From: an uncultured Candidatus Melainabacteria bacterium | GTDB lineage: Bacteria > Cyanobacteriota > Vampirovibrionia > Gastranaerophilales > Gastranaerophilaceae | Length of the DNA: 64,000 nt | Assembly: GCA_934754775.1 (NCBI GenBank) | Contig: CAKVIM010000001.1 | Location: forward strand, 185,020 to 249,019 | Direction: 5' to 3' | In this document: piece after piece, positions 8,727-17,848 of the stretch | How the letters are laid out: the number at the start of each line of letters is the position of its first letter | Numbering within the stretch: position 1 is the first letter of the stretch | Program-made: the position numbers and the translations under genes | Notes under the pieces: generated by a model | Told to the model about the DNA's origin: nothing | The model's input: the letters and a program-made list of their open reading frames with translations, nothing else | Databases searched by the model: none

Positions 8727-10472
8727 TTATGACAAGAAAGAACTGTAATTTTGTTGCATTTGAGCAATTGTTTGTTCCATTGCAGAGAATTTCTTTTGCA
8801 ACTGTTCTTTATATGTTGTTATACTAGAACTTTGTTTTGTAATTTTTTCTTGCATTTTTTTGATATCAGAATCAAGCGTAGATGTCTTAACATCGAAGTA
8901 TCCGACAGAAGATTTTAAACTTTGTTCTACAGAGTCTTCCATCATTGTTAGAACACCGCCTTCGCCGGCAAGAATTGCTCTTACTGATTCAGGGTTTTCT
9001 TCCAATGCTTTTTTAAGCTTGTCTTCGTCTAATGTTAATGCGTCTGTATCAGTTGACAAATTGCTGCTGTCAGCGGAAGATGTTGTGATACCGATTTCAG
9101 AAAGCAATTTATATACACCGCCGTTAGATGTGTTTGTACCTGTTGCGTAACGTCTGATGGTGTTTTTCAAACTTGTTAATGAGCTTTCACCGTGAAGGTC
9201 TGCTCCTGACGCAGTAACTTCATCAACTTTACTGATTGTTTCATTGTATGCAGTAATGAAAGATTTTACTGCATCAACTAAACCGCTTGTATCTTGTGTT
9301 ACCTTTAAAGTTGATGTGCCGTCTTTTTCAGGGTCGCTAACTTTCTTCAAGGTTAAAGTAACACCGTTGATTCTTGAAATATCAGAACCAACTGTGTTTG
9401 AAGTTGAAGTCATCTTAGTACCGTTAACTGTGAATTGTGCGTTCAAGCCCAATTCTTGAGCACCAGTGTACATTTTAGAAGATTTAACCGTTCCGTCATC
9501 GTTCCATTCAGAAGTTGTGAAGCCCATTACATCTGTAAAGTTGCTTGTTCCTGCTTCGATATTGATATAAGAAGCACCTTCTTTTTTAGAAGTGATAGAC
9601 AATTTGCCTGCTGCGTCATCCCAGTATGCGTAAGCTTGAGCTTCGTCATTGCTGTTGATTTCTGAAATCAAAGATGAAAGTGTTGTCTTGTCATCAATCT
9701 TGAAAGTTGCACTACCGATAGTAAATGTACCTGCTGTAATTTTTGTGTTAAATCCAGACTCATCAGAAGTCAATTGAGATGCGACGGTTGCTTTGAACAA
9801 AGAGTTTGTAGAAGCATAAGTTCCGTCCTCTTGTTGAGTCAAACCGACTAATGAAGTTAAGTTTGTTGTGTCGGTTGTCGCACCGATATGGATTGTGTCA
9901 CCTTCATTTTGAGCAGAGAATTTCAAAACGCCATTTTCATCAATGTCGGTTTTAATTCCAAAACCTGAAAGTTTTGCTTTTAAATCGCCCAAAGTGTTGG
10001 TTTCATCAATATTTACAGAGTGTTTTTGACCATTTACATATGCAGTCAATGTACCTTCTGAAACGCCTAAGTTTTTAAGTTTTGTGCTGTCGTCTGCAAC
10101 TGCACTTGCTGCGTTTTTAGAAGTTGCTTTTGTGTATGTTGCAAGTTGTTCAACTGTTATATCGTAATTTTGTCTTGTTGCACTTGAAGAAGCTGTAGCG
10201 GTGAACACGTCTGTGTTAGAAGATGTTGCAGAATTCTTTGCAAACAAGTCCATTGTGCCGCCGAATTTTGTATCAGTAAGCTTTTCAATAGCACTTCTAA
10301 GTGCTGTAAATTTGCTTTTTGTATCGCTAAGCGTAGACTTTGTAGTTTGGATGCCCTTCAAATTTGTCTGCATTGCTGTAACTTTCTGTTGTTTAACAGA
10401 AACCAATGCTTCTACCCATGAAGAAGTATCTAAGCCTGAAGCCAAGCCGCTGAATGATATTGTTGATGCCAT
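8727..10472 (-). CDS. fliD: Flagellar hook-associated protein 2 (filament cap)
   Basis: A 581-aa FliD. The N-terminal domain opens with SFSGLASGLDTSSWVEALV, the hallmark of the cap protein's coiled-coil arm, followed by two flagellin-hook-IN-like repeats (about 130-300) and a C-terminal domain ending in a long coiled coil (about 515-575). Five or six copies cap the filament tip and guide flagellin insertion. The gene stands alone: no fliS, flagellin or other flagellar gene lies within the window. Only one strong terminator separates it from lepA. Confidence 0.93.
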   Translation of the reverse strand: MASTISFSGLASGLDTSSWVEALVSVKQQKVTAMQTNLKGIQTTKSTLSDTKSKFTALRSAIEKLTDTKFGGTMDLFAKNSATSSNTDVFTATASSSATRQNYDITVEQLATYTKATSKNAASAVADDSTKLKNLGVSEGTLTAYVNGQKHSVNIDETNTLGDLKAKLSGFGIKTDIDENGVLKFSAQNEGDTIHIGATTDTTNLTSLVGLTQQEDGTYASTNSLFKATVASQLTSDESGFNTKITAGTFTIGSATFKIDDKTTLSSLISEINSNDEAQAYAYWDDAAGKLSITSKKEGASYINIEAGTSNFTDVMGFTTSEWNDDGTVKSSKMYTGAQELGLNAQFTVNGTKMTSTSNTVGSDISRINGVTLTLKKVSDPEKDGTSTLKVTQDTSGLVDAVKSFITAYNETISKVDEVTASGADLHGESSLTSLKNTIRRYATGTNTSNGGVYKLLSEIGITTSSADSSNLSTDTDALTLDEDKLKKALEENPESVRAILAGEGGVLTMMEDSVEQSLKSSVGYFDVKTSTLDSDIKKMQEKITKQSSSITTYKEQLQKKFSAMEQTIAQMQQNYSSFLS

Positions 10473-10619
10473 GATAATAAAATCCTTTTTATTGTTGTTA
10501 ATATAGGTATATACAATATATACTCATTATAAATCATGTAAAAAAGGTTTTCAACCCTTTATTCGTATGAGATTGTTACATTTGTTAACTTTTAAAATTC
10601 CCACGCCCCGATTTTATTA

Positions 10620-10628
10620 TGATATAAT
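10620..10628 (+). promoter_or_regulatory. Extended -10 promoter
   Basis: TGATATAAT, a TGnTATAAT extended -10 element, lies 24 bp before the phosphohexomutase start and has no clear -35. The same nine bases precede the gene at 19603. Confidence 0.5.
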
Positions 10629-10652
10629 ACTTGTAATGAATAGGAGAGAATT

Positions 10653-12914
10653 ATGTTAAAAAGAGAACCTAGTTGTGATTTAGAAAAAGAGTTGTTCAAA
10701 AATGTTTTTGAAAAGACTCCTGATTATATAAAAAATTCTGATTTGTTGAACTTTGATAATGAAGGTGAATTCACGTTTACACTTAAGAAAGCTCATCTTT
10801 ATCCGCATTCTGAAGAAAATCCGGAAGGATTAAACCTTCTTGAGTGGTTTGCAAATTATTCAAAGGAAGCAAAAGTTTCTACAGCAGGCATTCGTGGCCC
10901 GCAAAATATTTTGTTTCCGCAAGATACGAGATTTCCGATTAACCTTGTTGGAATTGTGCTTGCGACTTTAGCAAAAGCTCTTGTTGCACGTGAAAAATAT
11001 GCAGGAAAACAAGTTCTTAAACTTGTGGGAAGCGAAGTAAGATACAATTCAGAACTTTATCTTGATGCAATTGCTCGTATTCAAGCAGCACAAGGAATTA
11101 AAACTCTTACGCCGAAAGAAAGAAAGACTATTCCAATCTGGTTGGCTTCATTTTTGGCGTTCAAACTCGATTTAGTCGGTGGTGAATATATTACTTCAAG
11201 CCATGGGATTTCTGTTAAAACTGCGACAAAAGATTTGAACTCACAAGGCAGTCAATATTTACCGGAAGAATCTTTGGAATTCGTTAACAAAATTCAAGAA
11301 ATCTTTGATATTGTTGAAAAAGAAGGTTCTTATGAAATTAAGATTGCAGCGAAAAATGATAGCTTAATCGACGAAGAAATTATGTCAAAACTCAATGACG
11401 GCGTAGACTTGTACGTTGAATACCTAAAATCAGGCGTTGCACAAAACTTAGACAGCGTTAAAAAGATGAAATCAAAGATTTTTGTTGAATGCGTTGGTGG
11501 TTGTGCATATAGAACTTTGAGCCGTGTGCTTGACAAATTGGGCATTCAAGACAAATACATTTGGAACAACACAGAAGAAGACCCGTTTTTCCACTCAATC
11601 GGGAAATACGATACTGATCCTAAGGGAAACAAGTGTTTCTACGATTATTCAGTGGATGCAACGGTTTTGGCAAAAAGACCGAATGGAGAAAAATTCTTCC
11701 CTGTAATTGAATCTTTGCATTATGAAAATGTTCTTGCTGATTGTCCTTTGGGTACAATTGTTCTAATTACAGATCCGGATCATGACAGATTGACTGTTTG
11801 CCAGATTGAAGCTATCGGTAATGAGCCTATGCTTGATGATTACGGTGTTTCTTATATTCCACTTAACGAGAGTCGTATTTTGACTGTTTACAGTGCAAAC
11901 CAAGCGTTCTTGATGCTTATGAATTATCGTGTAAAACAACTTAAATCTCACGGCAAGTTTAAGAACCATCCGAGATTTATGATTAAGACAACTGCTTCAG
12001 CTTTAAGTTGGGATGAATGGGCAAAAGCTCACGGTATCAAGGTTGTGAATGTTCCTGTCGGGTTCAAAGAAATTGCAAATATTATGAAGAAAGTTGAGTT
12101 GCAGATTAAAAATAACCCGAATAAAGAGGTTGTGGTTGATGATGTATTCGGAAACTCAATTAACTTAGGCGTTCAACCTAGATTAATCTTCGGCGGAGAA
12201 GAATCTGGCGGTATGATTATGGGTTCAGAAGATTTAATCGAATCTTTAGCCGGCAGAAAAGCTATCGCAATGAGAGAAAAGAGTGCAACAGAGGCAATTA
12301 TCGTGGCTTCTGCACTTGCAGCTAAGTTGGAAGAAGATAACAAGACTCTTTCTGAATACTTGGTAGAAATTTTTGACGAAAATAACATTATTGCGAAATA
12401 TGATGTTAGAGAAGATATCGCTTATTACAATGAATCTGAGCCTGATATTGAAAAACTTAAGCTTGCAAAAGTTGAAGGTGAAAAACAAAGAACTAAGAAT
12501 GATTTGTTTTATTTGTCATTAGCAATTGCCGTAAGAGAAGGTGTTGCAGATATTAATGCTGTTAAAAAGGTTCTTAATGGTGCATTTGCAGAATTGAGCT
12601 TTGATAATTTGAAATCAGTTAAGTTTGTTGGTGACGGAACTTATTTAGAGTTTACTGACAAGTATGTTGAAATCAGACCGTCAGGAACTGATGCTAAGAC
12701 AAAAGCCTATGCAGGCGGTGAAGATTTGGCTATGATAGAAAAATTCTCAAGAATTCTGGGTAATTATTCTGGTGAAAGAACAGAATTGCATAAGGAATTG
12801 ATTTCTGACGAGTTTTATGAAAATTCTAAGGAAAAAGCACTTGATTATTATTTGCAATTTGTAGAAAAAGATGCGAATAATGAAATATTTGAAATTCCGG
12901 AATACAGATTCTAA
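10653..12914 (+). CDS. Phosphoglucomutase/phosphomannomutase family protein, long form
   Basis: A 753-aa member of the alpha-D-phosphohexomutase superfamily (usual length 450-580). The phosphoserine loop is TSSHGISVK rather than the common TASHNP, the metal loop is TDPDHDRLT, the sugar-binding loop is FGGEESGG, and the phosphate-binding loop near the C-terminus is IRPSGTDAKTKAY. All four functional loops can be placed, so a hexose-phosphate mutase is likely, but the changed serine loop and about 200 extra residues mark a divergent subfamily. AGGAGAG precedes the ATG. Confidence 0.85.
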   Translation: MLKREPSCDLEKELFKNVFEKTPDYIKNSDLLNFDNEGEFTFTLKKAHLYPHSEENPEGLNLLEWFANYSKEAKVSTAGIRGPQNILFPQDTRFPINLVGIVLATLAKALVAREKYAGKQVLKLVGSEVRYNSELYLDAIARIQAAQGIKTLTPKERKTIPIWLASFLAFKLDLVGGEYITSSHGISVKTATKDLNSQGSQYLPEESLEFVNKIQEIFDIVEKEGSYEIKIAAKNDSLIDEEIMSKLNDGVDLYVEYLKSGVAQNLDSVKKMKSKIFVECVGGCAYRTLSRVLDKLGIQDKYIWNNTEEDPFFHSIGKYDTDPKGNKCFYDYSVDATVLAKRPNGEKFFPVIESLHYENVLADCPLGTIVLITDPDHDRLTVCQIEAIGNEPMLDDYGVSYIPLNESRILTVYSANQAFLMLMNYRVKQLKSHGKFKNHPRFMIKTTASALSWDEWAKAHGIKVVNVPVGFKEIANIMKKVELQIKNNPNKEVVVDDVFGNSINLGVQPRLIFGGEESGGMIMGSEDLIESLAGRKAIAMREKSATEAIIVASALAAKLEEDNKTLSEYLVEIFDENNIIAKYDVREDIAYYNESEPDIEKLKLAKVEGEKQRTKNDLFYLSLAIAVREGVADINAVKKVLNGAFAELSFDNLKSVKFVGDGTYLEFTDKYVEIRPSGTDAKTKAYAGGEDLAMIEKFSRILGNYSGERTELHKELISDEFYENSKEKALDYYLQFVEKDANNEIFEIPEYRF

Positions 12915-12937
12915 GATTTTGGTTATGGTTAAAAAAA

Positions 12938-12967
12938 AGGCTGCGGCGAAGCCGCAGCCTTTTTTTA
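12938..12967. terminator. Rho-independent terminator
   Basis: A 10-bp GC-rich stem (AGGCTGCGGC / GCCGCAGCCT) with a GAA loop and a T-run follows the phosphohexomutase gene. It is flanked by A8 upstream, so it could act in both directions. Confidence 0.9.
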
Positions 12968-13024
12968 TTTATTTTAACAAATGATAATAACTCTCAAGCA
13001 AGTGTTTTTTGAATAAAATAAAAA

Positions 13025-13096
13025 AGCGGACGAAGGGACTCGAACCCTCGACGTCAACCTTGGGAAGGTTGCATTCTACCACTGAATTACGTCCGC
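13025..13096 (-). tRNA. tRNA-Gly(CCC)
   Basis: The cloverleaf reads on the minus strand: 7-bp acceptor GCGGACG/CGTCCGC, D-arm with AGTGGTAG, anticodon stem CAACC/GGTTG with loop TTCCCAA (anticodon CCC), T-arm GAGGG-TTCGAGT-CCCTT, and discriminator T. CCA is not encoded. A T-rich run follows the 3' end and may terminate transcription. It lies downstream of accC in the same direction. Confidence 0.95.
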
Positions 13097-13134
13097 TTAA
13101 GTATTAAAGGTGTGCAAGCTGCACACCTCATAAA

Positions 13135-14493
13135 TTATTTTTGTTCTTTACCTTTTCTCTTATAGAAATCTTCTATAAATCCCGTGTTGAAGTTTCCGCT
13201 CATAAACACTTCGTCTTCAATGATTTCTTGGTGGAAAGGTATTGTTGTCTTAATACCGGTTACAACATATTCTTTCAAAGCTTGATACATTCTGCGTCTT
13301 GCTTCATTTCTATTTTGTCCCCAGCAAATCAATTTACCAATCATTGAGTCATAATATGGTGGAATTGAGTATCCAGGGTAGACGTGAGAATCAACTCTTA
13401 TACCGAAACCACCCGGAGCGAAGTAACCGTCAATCTTACCAGGGCAAGGCATAAAGTCGTGTTCAGGGTCTTCTGCGTTGATACGGCATTCGATTGCGTG
13501 ACCTCTTAAAAGCACGTCGTCTTGAGTGTAGCCCAATTTTTTACCTGAAGCTACAAGGATTTGTTCACGTACGATATCAACTTGTGAAATCATTTCAGTG
13601 ACGCAGTGTTCAACTTGAACACGTGTATTCATTTCCATGAAGTACCATTTGCCATCGTGGTCAAGCAAGAATTCGCAAGTACCTGCACCTTCGTAACCTA
13701 TTGCTTTAGCGGCACGAACAGCTGCTGCACCCATTTCTTTTCTTGTCTTTTCGTCAATAGCAGGTGATGGAGCTTCTTCCAAAAGTTTTTGGTGACGTCT
13801 TTGGATAGAGCAATCTCTTTCGCCTAAGTGAATAACATTACCAAAAGAATCGCCCAAGATTTGTACTTCAATGTGACGAGGGTTTTCAAGGAATTTTTCT
13901 GCATAAATCCCCGGGTTGCCAAAGAATTTTTCTGCTTCCATTTGGCAAAGGTTCATGTTTGTTTCTAACTCTTCATCGCATCTTACGATTCTCATACCTT
14001 TACCGCCGCCGCCTGCAGTTGCCTTCAAAATAATTGGGTAACCTGCTTTGTGAGCGAATTCTCTGGCTTGTTCAACTGATTCCAAAAGCCCTGTACCAGG
14101 AGTTACCGGAACGTTATTTTCAATCATTGTTTTACGAGCAGTAGCTTTATCGCCCATTTTACGCATAGAATCAGCTGACGGCCCGATAAATTTAATACCG
14201 TGTTCTGTACAAATATCAACGAAGTCCGCTCTTTCTGACATAAATCCGTATCCCGGGTGGATAGCGTCACAACCTGTCATTAACGCTGTTGATATAATCG
14301 CCGGAATGCTTAGATAGCTTTGTGCACTTGGTGCTGGCCCGATACAATATGCATCTGTTGCCAATCTTACGTGCAAAGATTTTGCATCAGCTTGCGAATA
14401 TACTGCAACTGTCGGTATTCCCAACTCTCTGCAAGCTCTGATTACTCTAACTGCGATTTCGCCTCTATTTGCTATTAATACTCGTTTAAACAT
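13135..14493 (-). CDS. accC: Acetyl-CoA carboxylase, biotin carboxylase subunit
   Basis: A 452-aa ATP-grasp enzyme that carboxylates biotin on AccB in the first step of fatty-acid synthesis. It begins MFKRVLIANRGEIAVRVIRA, with a glycine-rich ATP loop (KATAGGGGKGMRIV), the HLGERDCSIQRRHQK segment and the catalytic EMNTRVQVEH motif. Length is typical. It is the third gene of an efp-accB-accC cluster, separated from accB by 156 bp that carry an inverted pair of GTTAAG/CTTAAC repeats. Confidence 0.97.
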   Translation of the reverse strand: MFKRVLIANRGEIAVRVIRACRELGIPTVAVYSQADAKSLHVRLATDAYCIGPAPSAQSYLSIPAIISTALMTGCDAIHPGYGFMSERADFVDICTEHGIKFIGPSADSMRKMGDKATARKTMIENNVPVTPGTGLLESVEQAREFAHKAGYPIILKATAGGGGKGMRIVRCDEELETNMNLCQMEAEKFFGNPGIYAEKFLENPRHIEVQILGDSFGNVIHLGERDCSIQRRHQKLLEEAPSPAIDEKTRKEMGAAAVRAAKAIGYEGAGTCEFLLDHDGKWYFMEMNTRVQVEHCVTEMISQVDIVREQILVASGKKLGYTQDDVLLRGHAIECRINAEDPEHDFMPCPGKIDGYFAPGGFGIRVDSHVYPGYSIPPYYDSMIGKLICWGQNRNEARRRMYQALKEYVVTGIKTTIPFHQEIIEDEVFMSGNFNTGFIEDFYKRKGKEQK

Positions 14494-14511
14494 AACCCTT
14501 CCTTTGACGTC

Positions 14512-14650
14512 GTTAAGTAGTTAAGTAGTTAGGTTGTTAAGTTCATTTTTTTTAATTTAGTTTTGCCATCTGTTATTTTTTATCTTTTTATGAGCAAAGC
14601 GAATTTATTGAACTTAATAGCTTAACGACTTAATAACTTAAAAGACTTAC
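14512..14650. repeat. Paired GTTAAGTAG / CTTAAC repeats in the accB-accC gap
   Basis: A tract of GTTAAGTAGTTAAGTAG-type units (14512-14543) faces an inverted tract of CTTAATAGCTTAACGACTTAA units (14611-14650). Together they could fold into a long hairpin inside the operon spacer. Confidence 0.7.
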
Positions 14651-15114
14651 TATTCTACGTACATCAAAACTTGACCGAATTCAATCGGGTCGCCGTTTTT
14701 AACGCAGATTTGAACTACTTTACCAGCTTGTTCAGCTTTTATTTCGTTCATCAATTTCATTGCTTCAATAATACATACCACATCGCCAACATTAACAGTT
14801 GAACCAACTTCTACGAATGGAGCTGCCTCCGGAGAAGATGCTGCGTAGAAAGTCCCAACCATTGGAGAAGTAATTGCTTTGCCTTTAGCTTCTTCCTTAG
14901 CAGCAGGTGCTTGAGCAGATGCTTGAGGAGCTACTGCCGGTGCTACTTGAGGAGCTGCTGCAACAGCTGCAGGAGCAGATGCAACCATGTTAACTTCCGG
15001 TAAATCTTTTCTGATAGTGATTGCTTGTTCACCATCTTCTAAAGATATTTCTGTTAAATCATTGTCAGCAATGATTTTCGCTAGTTTTTCTATATAGTCT
15101 GATTCAAATTTCAT
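14650..15114 (-). CDS. accB: Biotin carboxyl carrier protein of acetyl-CoA carboxylase
   Basis: A 154-aa protein. The ATG at 15114 follows GGAG, and the longer frame has no ribosome-binding site. Residues 40-78 form an alanine/proline/glutamine-rich swinging linker, and the C-terminal biotinyl domain has the [11 protein letters not shown] motif with the biotinylated lysine at residue 120. It carries the carboxyl group from AccC to the carboxyltransferase, whose accA and accD genes are not in this window. Confidence 0.96.
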   Translation of the reverse strand: MKFESDYIEKLAKIIADNDLTEISLEDGEQAITIRKDLPEVNMVASAPAAVAAAPQVAPAVAPQASAQAPAAKEEAKGKAITSPMVGTFYAASSPEAAPFVEVGSTVNVGDVVCIIEAMKLMNEIKAEQAGKVVQICVKNGDPIEFGQVLMYVE

Positions 15115-15129
15115 TTGTGTCTCCTTGTA

Positions 15130-15281
15130 AGGGATTAAGGGAATAAGGGAATGAGGGAACAAGAGGTATTAAATTTATTATTAATAATGTGTTTTATTAA
15201 CGTATTTATACTTAAAATTTTCTATAAATCTCTTATTGCCTTATTCCCCTATTACCTTATTCCCCTATTACCTTATTCCCT
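15130..15281. repeat. Paired GGGAATAAGG / CCTTATTCCC tracts in the accB-efp gap
   Basis: A direct array of GGGAATAAG-like units (15130-15160) faces an inverted array of TTATTCCCCTATTACC units (15231-15281). The same arrangement recurs between groES and groEL. Confidence 0.75.
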
Positions 15282-15287
15282 TTTTAA

Positions 15288-15845
15288 TTAAACTCTATCT
15301 AAGTACTCATTGCTTCTGGTATCAACTCTGATTACATCACCGTTTGATACGAAGAATGGAACGTTTACTACAGCACCTGTTTCAAGTGTTGCAGGTTTTG
15401 TACCGCCTTGAGCTGTGTTGCCCTTTTCAGCTGGTGGAGTATCAACTACTTCCAACTCAACGTGAGCAGGAATATCAACACCGATAATTCTCTTATCGTG
15501 CATCAAAACTTGTACAATCATATTTTCTTTAAGGTATTTAACGCCGTCACCTACTTGATCATCAGTTAATTGAAGTTGTTCGTAAGTTTCGTTATCCATC
15601 ATAACGTAGTCTTTACCTTCTTTGTATAAATATTGCATTTCTCTACGGTCTAGCATAGCTTTTGCAACTTTTTCACCGGCTCTGAATGTTTTTTCAATAA
15701 CGTTACCGGATTCAACGTTTTTAAGCTTAGTTCTAACGAATGCTGCACCTTTGCCAGGTTTTACGTGCAAGAATTCAACAACGTTCCATAGACCGTTATC
15801 TAATTCAAGTGTCAAGCCATTCTTTAAATCGTTTACTGAAATCAT
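15288..15845 (-). CDS. efp: Elongation factor P
   Basis: A 185-aa three-domain protein that relieves ribosome stalling at polyproline. The domain I loop [13 protein letters not shown] carries a lysine at residue 32, in the position that is post-translationally modified in many lineages. No modification enzyme (epmA, earP or a YmfI-like gene) is apparent nearby. An AAGGAG site precedes the start. It leads the efp-accB-accC cluster, a pairing also known in Cyanobacteria. Confidence 0.96.
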   Translation of the reverse strand: MISVNDLKNGLTLELDNGLWNVVEFLHVKPGKGAAFVRTKLKNVESGNVIEKTFRAGEKVAKAMLDRREMQYLYKEGKDYVMMDNETYEQLQLTDDQVGDGVKYLKENMIVQVLMHDKRIIGVDIPAHVELEVVDTPPAEKGNTAQGGTKPATLETGAVVNVPFFVSNGDVIRVDTRSNEYLDRV

Positions 15846-15943
15846 ACGTACTCCTTAAACATACTACTATTCATCTTTTTTCTGATACTAACATAAACGA
15901 CTTTTTCTCGCAACATGGAGTGAAAAATCTATAAAAAAACATG

Positions 15944-15973
15944 TTGCCAAAAAATTTTTTTTAATTATATAAT
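15944..15973 (+). promoter_or_regulatory. Promoter for a 55-aa small ORF
   Basis: TTGCCA and TATAAT are separated by 18 bp on the plus strand. A CCCTAATTTTAGGG hairpin follows at 15983-15996, in the leader. Confidence 0.5.
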
Positions 15974-16040
15974 AGAAGAACGCCCTAATTTTAGGGGGAG
16001 GATTTATAATTAACACATTACCCGAAAGGAACACTGGCAA

Positions 16041-16208
16041 ATGATTAGCAATAATCTGGCTTTGCTCTCTCAAAATATTAGAATAGCAATAAAAAATAAT
16101 ACGAAATATTCAACAAACCCATATAAAAATGCGATTAAATATAAGTTTCAGGCAAAAGTGAAACAATCTCATGAAAATTTGTTTAATTTTATTAACGACA
16201 TTCACTAG
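16041..16208 (+). CDS. Small basic protein, unknown
   Basis: A 55-codon ORF on the plus strand between divergent efp and the convergent end of recN. An AAAGGA site lies 10-12 bp before the ATG and a promoter-like sequence about 70 bp upstream. The product is rich in Asn, Lys and Ile (starts MISNNLALLSQNIRIAIKNN), with no signal peptide or cysteine. It overlaps the recN stop by 4 bp. Without homologues it remains a candidate. Confidence 0.4.
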   Translation: MISNNLALLSQNIRIAIKNNTKYSTNPYKNAIKYKFQAKVKQSHENLFNFINDIH

Positions 16209-17845
16209 CCTAATAGTGTTTGGGCAAATTTTAGCGACTCTTCGGTAACTTCGCCACCTGCAAGTTCCGCAATAGCTTTAAGCTTGCTATCTCCATCCAA
16301 AACGGAGATATTGACACTTGTTTTGCCGTCTTGGGTTTTGCGTACATAGAAGTGTTTGTCTGATTTTGAAGCTATGATTGCTTGGTGGGTAATCATAATG
16401 ATTTGCATATATTTAGCCAGTTCTTTAACCTCGTCAGCAACTGATTGTGAGGTTTTACCGGAAATTCCGGTGTCAATTTCGTCGAAAATAACAGTTTCAA
16501 TGTTATCACTCTGAGCAAAAATCGTTTTGATAGCGAGCATAACACGTGAAATCTCACCGCCGGAAGCGACTTTAGCAAGTGGTTTTAGCCCTTCTGAGAT
16601 GTTTGTTGAAATTAAGAACTCGACTTTGTCTGAACCGTTTGCAGAAAGTTCGGTTTTCTCGAAATGTATCTCAAATCTTACTTTTGGAAGCTCAAGTTTT
16701 TCAAGTTTTTCAACAATTTTTTCTGACAAAATCTTGGCTGAAGCTTTTCTTTTTTCAGAAATTTCTTCTGCGAGTTTGGTTAAAACACCTTTTTGAGCTT
16801 CGATTTTAGATTCTAATTCTTCAATGTTTTGGGTCGAAAATTCAATCCCTTCAAGCTCTTTGCGGAATATTTCTCCCTGTCCCATTACTTTTTCTAATGT
16901 CCCGCCATATTTGCGTTTCAATTTTTCGAGTAAAAATAATCTTTCTTGGATAGAATTAATCCTCTCTTCGTCATTATCAAGTGAGTTTGAGTACTCTCTT
17001 AAAGTTGAAGATAAGTCTTTCAATGTTTCTATCGCATCAATAAGTCTTGCTTCGGTTTCTTCAAGCGTGCTATCCATTTGTGAAGCCTTTGAAAGATTTG
17101 ATTTTATTTGCAGCAAGCCTTCTAATATTGAACCGTCATCGCCTGAGATTGACCAATAAGAAGAGCCTGTAAGGTCTTTTAGCTTTTCAACATTTTCCAA
17201 AACAGAAAGTTCGTTTTCAAGCTCTTCATCTTCTGTTGTTGATGTGATATGGGCTTCGTCAATCTCATTGACCTGAAACTTTAGAAAATCAATCTGTTCC
17301 TCTGTCTTATTTGCAGAAGATTTAAGATTTTCGAGTAATTCAAGCATATCTTTATACTTGGTGTATTCTGCTCTGTATGTTTCAAGTTTTTCGTCTTTAA
17401 CATAAGAATCCAAAAGGATTATGTGGTACTTTGGCTGTAAGAATGAATATGTCTGGTGTTGAGAGTGAATATCGATAAGCAACTCTCTAAAATTACGCAT
17501 AAACTCTTGATTGACCATGCAGCCGTTAACTCTTGAACGTGAGCCGGTTTGAGTTATCTCTCTTGAAACGACAATTTCCTCTCCGAGTTCGTCTATGCCG
17601 TATTCCTCAAAAAGTGGTTTCAAATTTTGCTTTTGATTAATTATTGTAAGTTCAATAATCGCTTTCTCAGCACCGGTTTTTATCACTTCTTTGCCGGCTT
17701 TTGCTCCAAAAGCTATATCAATAGCGTTTATTAATATACTTTTACCGGCACCTGTTTCGCCTGTAATTATATTAAGTCCTTTGGCAAAATCCAGTTCCAG
17801 TTCGTCTATGAGTATATAATTCTTAATTAATATCTTTGATAACAT
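16205..17845 (-). CDS. recN: DNA repair protein RecN
   Basis: A 546-aa SMC-like ATPase used in double-strand break repair. It has the N-terminal Walker A loop IITGETGAGKSILINAI, a coiled-coil hairpin through the middle (about 150-370), the ABC signature VASGGEISRVMLAIK, and Walker B VIFDEIDTGISG. Length is standard. It begins 3 bp after the stop of the TPR gene, so the two form one operon. Confidence 0.96.
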   Translation of the reverse strand: MLSKILIKNYILIDELELDFAKGLNIITGETGAGKSILINAIDIAFGAKAGKEVIKTGAEKAIIELTIINQKQNLKPLFEEYGIDELGEEIVVSREITQTGSRSRVNGCMVNQEFMRNFRELLIDIHSQHQTYSFLQPKYHIILLDSYVKDEKLETYRAEYTKYKDMLELLENLKSSANKTEEQIDFLKFQVNEIDEAHITSTTEDEELENELSVLENVEKLKDLTGSSYWSISGDDGSILEGLLQIKSNLSKASQMDSTLEETEARLIDAIETLKDLSSTLREYSNSLDNDEERINSIQERLFLLEKLKRKYGGTLEKVMGQGEIFRKELEGIEFSTQNIEELESKIEAQKGVLTKLAEEISEKRKASAKILSEKIVEKLEKLELPKVRFEIHFEKTELSANGSDKVEFLISTNISEGLKPLAKVASGGEISRVMLAIKTIFAQSDNIETVIFDEIDTGISGKTSQSVADEVKELAKYMQIIMITHQAIIASKSDKHFYVRKTQDGKTSVNISVLDGDSKLKAIAELAGGEVTEESLKFAQTLLG

Positions 17846-17848
17846 ATC

